Shown: positions 34,503 through 42,255 of the stretch, in pieces
Layout: each line of letters starts with the position of its first letter
Position numbering within the stretch: the stretch's first letter is position 1
Assembly (NCBI RefSeq): GCF_036099295.1
Contig: NZ_CP107976.1
Span: forward strand, 4,526,001 to 4,590,000
Direction: 5' to 3'
From: Streptomyces sp. NBC_00358
Lineage (GTDB): Bacteria > Actinomycetota > Actinomycetes > Streptomycetales > Streptomycetaceae
Length of the DNA: 64,000 nt
Position numbers and translations under genes: made by a program
Notes under the pieces: generated by a model
Told to the model about the DNA's origin: nothing
Seen by the model: only the letters and a program-made list of their open reading frames with translations
Databases searched by the model: none

Positions 34503-35741
34503 TCAGCCCAAAATCTCCGCCAGGACCCTCGCCGCCCGTTCCGTGTCCTGGAAACCGACGTACAGGGGGGTGAAGCCGAAGCGCAGGATGTCCGGGTGGC
34601 GGAAGTCGCCCACGACACCCCGGTCGATCAGGCTCTTCATCACGGCGCCCGCGTCGGCGCAGCGCAGGGCCACCTGGCTGCCCCGTTCCGCGTGGGCGGA
34701 CGGGGTCACGGACTCGACCCGGCCCTCGGGGACGTACGCGGAGACGCACTCCAGGAAGAAGTCGGTCAGGGCGAGCGACTTGGCGCGGACGCTGTCGATC
34801 GAGACGCCCTCCCAGACCTCCAGCGCCGCTTCCAGGGCCAGCATCGAGAGGATGTCCGGCGTGCCGACCCGTCCGCGCAGGGCACCCGGTGCCGGGGCGT
34901 ACGACGGGCTCATGCCGAAGGGGTCCGCGTGCGAGTTCCAGCCGGGGAGCGGGGAGTCGAAGCGGTCCTGGAGGCCGGCTCGGATGTAGAGGTACGCGGG
35001 CGAACCCGGGCCGCCGTTCAGGTACTTGTAGGTGCAGCCGACCGCCAGGTCCACCCCGTGCTCGTCGAGACCGACCGGCAGGGCTCCCGCGGAGTGGCAC
35101 AGGTCCCACACCGATACGGCGCCCGCCGCGCGGATCGCGGAGGTCAGGGACGGGAGGTCGTAGCGCCGGCCCGTGCGGTAGTCGACGTGGTTGAGCAGCA
35201 CCGCCGCCGTACGGGAGCTGAGCGCCGAGGGCACCTCGTCCGGGTCGACCGGACGCAGCTCGCAGCCCGTCATCCGGGCCGCCGACGCCGCGATGTACCC
35301 GTCCGTCGGGAACGTCGTGGCGTCGACGACGATCTCGTCGCGCCCCTCGCCCGCCATCCGTACGGCACCCACCAGCGCCTTGAACACGTTCACGCTGGTC
35401 GAGTCACCGACCACGATCTGTCCGGCCGCCGCGCCGACCAGCGGGGCGATCAGGTCGCCGATCCGCTCGGGCGCGGTCCACCAGCCGCTCTCCTCCCAGG
35501 AGCGGATGCGCAGTTCGCCCCACTGCCTGCGGACGACGTCCTCGACCCGGCCCGGGACCCCGGCCGACAGCGCGCCGAGCGAGTTCCCGTCCAGGTAGAC
35601 CACGTCGTCGAGCACGAACTGCTCGCGCAGTCCGGCGAGTTCGTCCGCCGCGTCCAGTTCCGCCGCCCGCGCGCCCAGCGCTGACACAGCATCCGGCTCA
35701 GACACCCGCTCCGGCACTCGCTCAGCCACTGGCTCAGACAT
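34503..35741 (-). CDS. kynU: Kynureninase
   Basis: 412 residues. A PLP fold-type I enzyme cleaving kynurenine to anthranilate and alanine. Seen: 'YLDGNSLGALS', 'WWTAPERIGDLIAPLVGA', 'VVGDSTSVNVFKAL' (phosphate contacts), 'DLCHSAGALPV' (Asp to the pyridine nitrogen), the Schiff-base Lys in 'VGCTYKYLNGGPGSPAYLY', and the 'GTPDILSMLALEAAL' segment. The ATG at 35739-35741 lies inside the end of the dioxygenase gene (8-nt overlap), so translation is coupled. The product anthranilate could feed tryptophan-derived or quinolone-like metabolism. Confidence 0.96.
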   Translation of the reverse strand: MSEPVAERVPERVSEPDAVSALGARAAELDAADELAGLREQFVLDDVVYLDGNSLGALSAGVPGRVEDVVRRQWGELRIRSWEESGWWTAPERIGDLIAPLVGAAAGQIVVGDSTSVNVFKALVGAVRMAGEGRDEIVVDATTFPTDGYIAASAARMTGCELRPVDPDEVPSALSSRTAAVLLNHVDYRTGRRYDLPSLTSAIRAAGAVSVWDLCHSAGALPVGLDEHGVDLAVGCTYKYLNGGPGSPAYLYIRAGLQDRFDSPLPGWNSHADPFGMSPSYAPAPGALRGRVGTPDILSMLALEAALEVWEGVSIDSVRAKSLALTDFFLECVSAYVPEGRVESVTPSAHAERGSQVALRCADAGAVMKSLIDRGVVGDFRHPDILRFGFTPLYVGFQDTERAARVLAEILG

Positions 35742-36579
35742 GGGACCTCGCCGTCCACAGCTCGGGGAACACGTTCTTCTGCGCGCGCTTCTCCAGCCAG
35801 GCCACCCCGGCGGAGCCGCCCGTGCCGGTCTTCGAGCCCATCGCCCGCCGGGTGGCGACGAGGTGGTCGTTGCGCCAGCGCCACACCAGCTCGGCGACAT
35901 CCGTCAGCGCCTCGCCGAGCCGCGCGAGCTCGTCGCTGTCGTCACCGGAGTACAGAGCCGCCCAGGCGGCCTCCACCTCGGGCACGGGCTCGTAGCGCTT
36001 CGACACGTCACGCTCCAGCACGGAGGCCGGGATCGCGTGCCCGCGCCGCGAGAGCAGCCGCAGCACCTCGTCGTACAGGCTCGGCTCGTGCAGCGCCTTC
36101 TCCAGCTCGGCGTACACCCGCGAGGCCCCGCGGTGCGGGACGAGCATGGAGGCGGACTTCTCGCCGAGCAGGAACTCCATGCGCCGGTACATCGCCGACT
36201 GGAAACCGGAACCCTCGCCGAGGGCCGAACGGTAGGAGTTGAACTGCGCGGGGGTGAGCTGTCCGAGCGGGCGCCAGGACGCGTTGAGCGCGTCCAGCTC
36301 GCGCACGGACCGCTTCAGCGCGGCCACCGCGACGGGGACGTCGTCGGCGCGCAGCGCCTTGGCCGCCGTCTCCCACTCGTGGACGATGACCGTGAACCAC
36401 AGCTCCATGACCTGGGTCGTCACCAGGAAGACCATCTCTCCGGGATCGTCGGAGAGGGTGTGCTGGAGGTGGGTGAGCACGTCCGCCTGTACGTAGTCCT
36501 CGTACGGCGTGGTGCCCTGGAAGTCGAGATGCGGAGTCTCGGGCTCCTGAGCCTGCGTGGGCTGAGCCTGGTGGGACAT
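35734..36579 (-). CDS. kynA: Tryptophan 2,3-dioxygenase
   Basis: 281 residues, the bacterial size. It opens the tryptophan indole ring to N-formylkynurenine using heme and O2. Family features: 'TTPYEDYVQADVLTHLQHTLSDDPGEMVFLVTTQVMELWF', 'QFNSYRSALGEGSGFQSAMYRRMEF', and the C-terminal 'VWRWRNDHLVATRRAMGSKTGTGGSAGVAWLEK' with the proximal His and the substrate loop. The ATG at 36577-36579 follows AGGAG; a TTG five codons upstream is less likely. First gene of the kynurenine operon. Confidence 0.97.
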   Translation of the reverse strand: MSHQAQPTQAQEPETPHLDFQGTTPYEDYVQADVLTHLQHTLSDDPGEMVFLVTTQVMELWFTVIVHEWETAAKALRADDVPVAVAALKRSVRELDALNASWRPLGQLTPAQFNSYRSALGEGSGFQSAMYRRMEFLLGEKSASMLVPHRGASRVYAELEKALHEPSLYDEVLRLLSRRGHAIPASVLERDVSKRYEPVPEVEAAWAALYSGDDSDELARLGEALTDVAELVWRWRNDHLVATRRAMGSKTGTGGSAGVAWLEKRAQKNVFPELWTARSHV

Positions 36580-36687
36580 CGCTGTCTCCTGCAATGTGCT
36601 CCGGGTAGCGGTCCGCCCCTGCCGTTACCGACACGGGGGCCCCGGTCCCCATCGGGCATCCTCCACAATCGTCCCCCGAAACCGCAA

Positions 36688-36714
36688 GGTCCGCCTGGTC
36701 ACACCAGGCGGACC
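36688..36714. terminator. Perfect 12-bp stem terminator after the DUF3151 gene
   Basis: Arms GGTCCGCCTGGT and ACCAGGCGGACC flank a 3-nt loop, 38 nt beyond the DUF3151 stop, insulating it from the kynurenine operon. Confidence 0.8.
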
Positions 36715-36751
36715 CGCGGCGGAGCCCCCGTGGGCGGCCCCTGGCCGACCC

Positions 36752-37165
36752 CTAGCCCAGCGTCTGGGCCGCCGTCGGCGAGGAGTCCTTCAGGAACTGG
36801 CTGCAGCGCTCGTACTCCTCCTGCTCGCCGATCGCCTGCGCGGCGCGGGCGAGGGCGTGCAGGGCGCGCAGGAAACCGCGGTTCGGCTCGTGCTCCCAGG
36901 GCACCGGACCGTGCCCCTTCCAGCCGCTGCGGCGCAGGGCGTCCAGGCCTCGGTGGTAGCCGGTACGGGCGTAGGCGTACGACTCGACGACGCCGCCCCG
37001 CTCGAACGCGTCGTCGGCGAGCTGCGCCCAGGCGAGCGAGGAGGTGGGGTACTTGGCGGCGACATCGGCGGGGGCCGTGCCGTTCGCGAGGAGCTCGCGC
37101 GGCTCCGGGTCGTCGGGGAGATGGGTCGGGGGCGGTCCCCCGAAGAGGTTCTCGTGAATCGTCAT
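36752..37165 (-). CDS. DUF3151 family protein
   Basis: 137 residues, soluble. The sequence 'MTIHENLFGGPPPTHLPDDPEPRELLANG' and 'YPTSSLAWAQLADDAFERGGVVESYAYARTGYHRGLDALRRSGWKGHGPVPWEHEPNRGFLRALHAL' is that of DUF3151, a family widely conserved in actinobacteria and of unknown function; the helical hairpins look TPR-like. It ends in a strong terminator and is transcribed away from the lipoprotein remnant. Confidence 0.9.
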   Translation of the reverse strand: MTIHENLFGGPPPTHLPDDPEPRELLANGTAPADVAAKYPTSSLAWAQLADDAFERGGVVESYAYARTGYHRGLDALRRSGWKGHGPVPWEHEPNRGFLRALHALARAAQAIGEQEEYERCSQFLKDSSPTAAQTLG

Positions 37166-37293
37166 GGGTTCCAGTCTGCTGCATTGCCGGTGATCGGTAA
37201 CGGTTGCCCACGGCGCTCGGGGAACGATCCGTTCCGTGGTCGGACCTCGATCAGAGGCCGCCGCACGTGTTCACGCCAAACGGGGGAATCGTC

Positions 37294-37906
37294 ATGCGTA
37301 CACCGACCGCTGCCCGGATCGGCAGAAGTGGCGCCCCGGGCTCCCTCGCCGCCGCCCTTCCGTTCGCGACGACCGCCTGCGGACCCGGCGACGACACCGT
37401 CGCCGACACCGCCGGAACCTCCTCCCCGCCGGCCTCCGCCCCGCCCACGGCGACCGCGGCCTCGACCGCCGGCCGCGCGCCCGCGGCCTCCGCGTCGAAG
37501 ATCTCCGCCGCCACCCCCACGGCCACCACCGCGGCCCTTCCGACGGCCCCGCCTGCAAGGGGTGGGCCGGTATCGACATCACGTTGTGCTGCCCGGCACG
37601 CGCGTCGCGAAGGACGGCTCGTACATCGCGGTCCAGGAGGGCACCTGGACCCTGCCCGCGGCCCGACGCCCCCGTCTGGCACGCGATGGGCCCGCGACGG
37701 GCCCGCGGCACGAGATACGGCTCTCCGGGACGGCGTCGATCTCCGTGGACGAACCGTTCTACGACACCGACGTGAACAGGCCGATCGACGTCCGCGCCTT
37801 CCTCGGCGAGGCCGACGCCTCCGCCCGTGCGAGCCGGATGCACTTCGCCTACCGGATCGACGCCTCCGGCACGATCACGAAGCTGGACCGGTGCTGGAAG
37901 GCGTAG
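37294..37906 (+). pseudogene. Frameshifted small lipoprotein gene
   Basis: An ATG opens a frame with a lipoprotein signal (LAAALPFATTAC-GPGDD) and an Ala/Thr/Ser/Pro-rich linker. That frame then loses coding character near 37550. A different frame carries a convincing C-terminal domain up to the TAG at 37904-37906: 'RVAKDGSYIAVQEGTWTLPA', 'HEIRLSGTASISVDEPFYDTD' and 'IDASGTITKLDRCWKA'. Joining them needs a net frame change between about 37480 and 37570, so this is a broken gene or a sequencing error in a GC run. Its 3' end overlaps the convergent MFS gene by 32 bp. I do not recognise the C-terminal domain. Confidence 0.6.
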
Positions 37907-39545
37907 AACCCGGGGAGCCGGGAGGACCGGGTGAGCCCGGGGCCCCGAGGACGCCCCGGGAGCGTTCCGGCTCCAGCGGGGGTGCCGTCACCGAGCCGTG
38001 CGTGTGGCACTCGGGGCGGAGACAGCCGGGCGCCGGGCGGCGTACGGCCGTGAAGGCCAGCACCGAGCCGATCACCAGCACGCCCGCGCACAGCGGCATC
38101 GCCCGGCGGAAGGCCGCGTCGAAGGCCTCCGCCGAGCGGTACGCGTCCGGTCCCATCCCGGTGAGCAGCGGCAGCGCGGCCACCGCGACGAGCCCGGCGG
38201 CGCGGGCCGCCGCGTTGTTGATCCCGCTGGCCAGGCCCGCACGCCCGACGTCCACGGAAGCCAGGACGGTCGCGGTCAGCGGAGCGACCAGGGTCACCAT
38301 GCCGAGGCCCATCACGAGCAGCGCGGGCAGCACATCGGTCACGTACACGGCGCCCTCCCCCACGCGCAGCATCAGCAGCATGCCCGCGGCACACAGCAGC
38401 GGACCGACGGTGAGCGGAATGCGCGGGCCGATGTGCTGGGCGAGCTCGCCGGAACGGGCGGAGAACAGCAGCATCAGGACCGTGGTCGGCAGCAGCGCCG
38501 TACCGGCCTGGAGCGCGGAGTAGCCCGCCACGACCTGGAGCTGGAGCGCGGTCAGGAAGAAGAAGCCGCCGAAGGCCGCGTAGACGCAGAGGGTCACCAG
38601 GTTGACCACCGTGAACTGGCGCGAGGCGAAGATGTCCGGCGGCATCATCGGATCGGGCCGCCGCCGCTCGACGTACACGAAGGCCACCCCGGCCGCCACA
38701 CCGCCGACCGCCGCCACCCACACCAGCGGGGAACCGCTCCTGGCCTCGATCAGGGCGTACGTCACCAGGGCGAGCGAGAGCGCGCCGAGGACGGCGCCCA
38801 GCACGTCGAACCCGCGGTGCGGCCCCCGTCCACCGCTCCCGGGTCCGGCCGGGGCTTCGGCCGTATCTTCGGCCGAGGCCCGGGCGGGAGCTCCGGCCCG
38901 AGCGGCTGTCGAGCGGGAGGCTCCCCCCACCGACTCCGGAACGTGCAGCAGGGCGATCGGGGCGCAGACCAGCGCGACGGGGATGTTCAGCAGGAAGACC
39001 CAGCGCCAGCCGGGCCCGTCCACCAGCCAGCCGCCCAGGAACGGCCCGACGGCGGCCCCGACACCCCCGAAACCCGACCACAGGCCGATGGCACGCGCCC
39101 GGTCGTCCGGGTGGAAGGAGGCCTGGATGATCGCCAGCGAGCCGGGGGTGAGGAGCGCCCCGCCGACGCCCTGGAGGACACGGGCGGCGATGAGCACGCC
39201 CACGTTCGGCGCGAGCCCGCAGAGCAGGGAGGCGGCCGCGAACCACACCACGCCGATGACGAAGACCCTCCGGCGCCCGAAGCGGTCCCCGAGCGAGCCG
39301 CCCAGCAGGATCAGCCCGGCCAGCGACAGCATGTAGCCGTTCACGGTCCACTGGAGGGCGGCGAGGCTGGCGTTCAGGTCCCGGCCGATGGTCGGCAGAG
39401 CGACGTTGACGACCGTCGAGTCCAGCAGGGCCATGCTGGAGCCGAGGACGGTGGTCAGCAGGATCCACTTCCCGGTCCGGGAGGCGATCCGCACCGCGGG
39501 CCCGCCGTCCGATACGTCCGATGCGTCCCGCGCAGGAACAGCCAT
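37875..39545 (-). CDS. MFS drug exporter, DHA2 (14-helix) family
   Basis: About 556 residues with 14 predicted transmembrane helices. Motif A 'GGSLGDRFGRRRVFVIG', motif C-type 'GVGAAVGPFLGGWLV' and 'LDSTVVNVALPTIGRDL' are the DHA2/QacA signature. A Gly/Ala/Pro-rich loop lies mid-protein between helices 6 and 7. The start at MAVPARDASDVS is chosen; MLRG four codons upstream is possible. The cytoplasmic tail (GSPGPPGSPGS...) overlaps the end of the frameshifted gene. The substrate is unknown. Confidence 0.94.
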   Translation of the reverse strand: MAVPARDASDVSDGGPAVRIASRTGKWILLTTVLGSSMALLDSTVVNVALPTIGRDLNASLAALQWTVNGYMLSLAGLILLGGSLGDRFGRRRVFVIGVVWFAAASLLCGLAPNVGVLIAARVLQGVGGALLTPGSLAIIQASFHPDDRARAIGLWSGFGGVGAAVGPFLGGWLVDGPGWRWVFLLNIPVALVCAPIALLHVPESVGGASRSTAARAGAPARASAEDTAEAPAGPGSGGRGPHRGFDVLGAVLGALSLALVTYALIEARSGSPLVWVAAVGGVAAGVAFVYVERRRPDPMMPPDIFASRQFTVVNLVTLCVYAAFGGFFFLTALQLQVVAGYSALQAGTALLPTTVLMLLFSARSGELAQHIGPRIPLTVGPLLCAAGMLLMLRVGEGAVYVTDVLPALLVMGLGMVTLVAPLTATVLASVDVGRAGLASGINNAAARAAGLVAVAALPLLTGMGPDAYRSAEAFDAAFRRAMPLCAGVLVIGSVLAFTAVRRPAPGCLRPECHTHGSVTAPPLEPERSRGVLGAPGSPGPPGSPGSTPSSTGPAS

Positions 39546-39560
39546 ACCTCGGAGCATACG

Positions 39561-39596
39561 GAAGGGCCCGGCACCGTGGCAGGTGCCGGGCCCTTC
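39561..39596. terminator. Perfect 15-bp stem terminator downstream of fba
   Basis: Arms GAAGGGCCCGGCACC and its complement, loop GTGGCA, 53 nt after the aldolase stop. A second palindrome, GGTGGTCGT/ACGACCACC, lies at 39614-39631, closer to the stop. Confidence 0.82.
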
Positions 39597-39648
39597 CCGG
39601 GGGACGGCCACCGGGTGGTCGTACGACCACCGGACGGCCCCCGGTCGA

Positions 39649-40671
39649 CTACTTGAGGCGGGTGCCCGTGGAACGCAGGGCGGCGCAGGCCTCGGTCACC
39701 CGCGCGGCCATGCCGGCCTCGGCGAGCTTGCCCCAGGTGCGCGGGTCGTACTTCGACTTGGTGCCGACCTCGCCGTCGACCTTCAGGACAGCGTCGTAGT
39801 TGCGGAACATGTGGTCCACGACCGGGCGCGTGAAGGCGTACTGGGTGTCGGTGTCGAGGTTCATCTTCACGACGCCGTTCTCCAGCGCGGTGGCGATCTC
39901 CTCGGCGGTGGAGCCGGAGCCGCCGTGGAAGACGAAGTCGAACGGGCTCGCCTTGCCGTACTTGGCGCCCACACCCTCCTGGAGGTCCTTGAGGAGCTCG
40001 GGGCGCAGGACGACGTTGCCCGGCTTGTACACACCGTGCACGTTGCCGAACGAGGCGGCGAGCAGGTAGCGGCCCTTGTCGCCGAGGCCGAGGGCCTCCG
40101 CGGTGCGCAGGGCGTCGTCGACGGTCGTGTACAGCTCGTCGTTGATCTCGTGGCTGACGCCGTCCTCCTCGCCACCGGTCGGGGTGATCTCGACCTCAAG
40201 GATGATCTTCGCGGCGACGGCCTTGGCGAGCAGCTCCTGGCCGATGGCCAGGTTGTCGGCCAGCGTCTCGGCGGAACCGTCCCACATGTGGGACTGGAAC
40301 AGCGGGTTCTCGCCCTTGGCGACGCGCGCGGCGGAGACGTCGATCAGCGGACGTACGTAGCCGTCCAGCTTGTCCTTGGGACAGTGGTCCGTGTGCAGCG
40401 CGACCGTGATGTCGTACTTCGCGGCGACGATGTGCGCGAACTCGGCGAGCGCGACGGCGCCCGTCACCATGTCCTTCTTGTGCTGACCGCCGAGGAACTC
40501 CGCACCACCGGTGGAGATCTGGATGATGCCGTCGCTCTCGGCCTCCGCGAAGCCGCGCAGCGCAGCGTGCAGGGTCTGGGACGAGGTCACGTTGATGGCC
40601 GGGTAGGCGAACTTGCCTGCCTTCGCCCGGTCGAGCATCTCGTTGTAGACCTCGGGGGTTGCGATGGGCAT
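39649..40671 (-). CDS. fba: Class II fructose-bisphosphate aldolase
   Basis: 340 residues, matching the long (E. coli FbaA-like) class II form. Metal and substrate residues are visible: 'VALHTDHCPKDKLDGYV' (Zn His and Asp), 'LEVEITPTGGEEDGV' (catalytic Glu loop), 'SFGNVHGVYKPGNV' (Zn His), 'VFHGGSGS' (Zn His and phosphate loop), 'VVKMNLDTDTQYAFTRP'. It interconverts fructose-1,6-bisphosphate with glyceraldehyde-3-phosphate and dihydroxyacetone phosphate. A monocistronic unit with terminators on both sides. Confidence 0.98.
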   Translation of the reverse strand: MPIATPEVYNEMLDRAKAGKFAYPAINVTSSQTLHAALRGFAEAESDGIIQISTGGAEFLGGQHKKDMVTGAVALAEFAHIVAAKYDITVALHTDHCPKDKLDGYVRPLIDVSAARVAKGENPLFQSHMWDGSAETLADNLAIGQELLAKAVAAKIILEVEITPTGGEEDGVSHEINDELYTTVDDALRTAEALGLGDKGRYLLAASFGNVHGVYKPGNVVLRPELLKDLQEGVGAKYGKASPFDFVFHGGSGSTAEEIATALENGVVKMNLDTDTQYAFTRPVVDHMFRNYDAVLKVDGEVGTKSKYDPRTWGKLAEAGMAARVTEACAALRSTGTRLK

Positions 40672-40817
40672 CTGTCCGCTCCTTGTATGTGCGGGTCTGC
40701 GTACTGCTGCTGCGGTACGACGGGACTGGTGCTTATGGCCCTGACCTAGGGGGGCGACGTCATCGTCGGCCCCATCTTTCCAGACATCGCCGGATGCTCC
40801 AGACCCCCATCCGACAT

Positions 40818-40846
40818 GCGGGACCCGGCCGTCGGCGGGGTCCCGC
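40818..40846. terminator. Hairpin terminator downstream of pyrE
   Basis: GCGGGACCC and GGGTCCCGC pair around an 11-nt loop, ending 10 nt after the pyrE stop on the minus strand. Confidence 0.7.
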
Positions 40847-40856
40847 GGGAGCTTCG

Positions 40857-41405
40857 TCAGTCGAGCCCCAACTCGCCCTTGGAGTAGGCGAAGAGGTACG
40901 GAACACCCGCTCCGGCCTCGATCTTCTCGGCGGCGCCGGTCGCACGGTCGACGATCGTGGCGACCCCGACGACCTCGGCCCCGGCCTCCCGGACGGCCTG
41001 GACGGCTTCGAGCGGGGAGCCGCCCGTGGTCGAGGTGTCCTCGACGACGAGGACGCGCCGGCCCTTGATCTCGGGACCCTCGACACGGCGCTGCAGACCG
41101 TGCGCCTTGGCGGCCTTGCGGACGACGAAGGCGTCGAGCCTGCGCCCGCTCGCGGCGGCGGCGTGCAGCATGGCCCCGGCGACCGGGTCGGCGCCCATCG
41201 TCAGTCCGCCGACCGCGTCGAAGTCCAGGTCGGCCGTGAGGTCGAGAAGGACCTGGCCGACGAGCGGGGCGGCCTCGCCGTCCAGTGTGATGCGGCGCAG
41301 GTCCACGTAGTAGTCGGCCTCAAGACCCGAGGAGAGGGTCACCTTGCCGTGCACCACGGCCTTGTCCTTGATCTGCTGCAGCAGCGCTCCGCGTACGTCA
41401 CTCAT
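40857..41405 (-). CDS. pyrE: Orotate phosphoribosyltransferase
   Basis: 182 residues. It transfers orotate to PRPP to form OMP in pyrimidine synthesis. 'KVTLSSGLEADYYVDLRR' is the OPRTase start, 'GGLTMGADPVAGAML' contacts orotate, 'FVVRKAAKAHG' is the flexible catalytic Lys loop and 'VLVVEDTSTTGGS' is the PRPP-binding motif. It lies 10 nt downstream of the aldose-1-epimerase-like gene and is probably co-transcribed. Confidence 0.97.
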   Translation of the reverse strand: MSDVRGALLQQIKDKAVVHGKVTLSSGLEADYYVDLRRITLDGEAAPLVGQVLLDLTADLDFDAVGGLTMGADPVAGAMLHAAAASGRRLDAFVVRKAAKAHGLQRRVEGPEIKGRRVLVVEDTSTTGGSPLEAVQAVREAGAEVVGVATIVDRATGAAEKIEAGAGVPYLFAYSKGELGLD

Positions 41406-41415
41406 GGACGCCAGC

Positions 41416-42210
41416 TTAGAGGCGCCGCCAGCTCCAGGTGGTGGCGGCTTCGAGGGGTTCGATCGGTGTGACCAGGCGGGGGTGGGTGTTGAGCCCGTTC
41501 GGCGGACCGGTCTGCGGCTCCACGCACACGGCCGCCTCCTGCTCGTCGTAGACGACGGCCCACTCCTCGCGGCTGCCGACCTTCAGCTCCAGCCGCCCCG
41601 GCCAGGTGAGCGTGACGTCGACGCCGCCCGGCATGCCGAAGCAGTCGTCCCAGGGGCCCGGCTTCGGGTCGACGCGGTTCCCGGTGGGCAGGTGGTCCTC
41701 GCCCCGCTCCTCCTGCCAGGCCGGCCGGAAGTCGACGCGGACGTCCTCGCCGCCGTCCCCCAGGTTCCTGTTGAACCAGGGGTGCCAGCCGATCTGGGCC
41801 GGGAACGAGTCCCCGTACGTCTCCACGGACATGGTGATCGTCAGAGCGTCCTCGGTGAGGGCGAAGGCCTGGGTGACGCGGGCCGGGTGCGGCCAGGGGT
41901 CCACCAGGTCGTACGTGATCACGGCATCGTCCGCGGTGACGCGCGCGGTCTTCCAGGCACCGTCGCGGGCGGTGCCGTGGATGGCGTGCGGCGGGGAGTT
42001 GAGCGGCATCTGCCGTACGGCGGCACCGTCGAGGAACCGGCCGTCGCGGATCCGCCCGCACCACGGGACCATCGGGAAGCACCCGAACTTCGCTCCCTGG
42101 CGCAGCAGTTCGACTCCGCCGACCCGCAGACTCCCGACCCGTCCGCCGTTCCCCGGCGCCACGGTCACCTCCGCGTCACCCGCGGTCAGCGTGATGTCTT
42201 CGTTACTCAC
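41416..42210 (-). CDS. Aldose 1-epimerase / YeaD-like sugar epimerase
   Basis: 264 residues, beta-sandwich galactose-mutarotase fold. Catalytic candidates: His in 'SPPHAIHGTARD', His in 'AQIGWHPWFNRNLG' and Glu in 'AAVCVEPQTGPPNGLN', spaced as in GalM. Shorter than classical GalM (about 340), so nearer to the bacterial YeaD/D-hexose-6-phosphate epimerase-like group. Directly upstream of pyrE. Confidence 0.92.
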   Translation of the reverse strand: MSNEDITLTAGDAEVTVAPGNGGRVGSLRVGGVELLRQGAKFGCFPMVPWCGRIRDGRFLDGAAVRQMPLNSPPHAIHGTARDGAWKTARVTADDAVITYDLVDPWPHPARVTQAFALTEDALTITMSVETYGDSFPAQIGWHPWFNRNLGDGGEDVRVDFRPAWQEERGEDHLPTGNRVDPKPGPWDDCFGMPGGVDVTLTWPGRLELKVGSREEWAVVYDEQEAAVCVEPQTGPPNGLNTHPRLVTPIEPLEAATTWSWRRL

Positions 42211-42255
42211 GGGGTCGACCCTACTGGGGCAGGCGTGCCGTGTGGTCCGCCGCCC

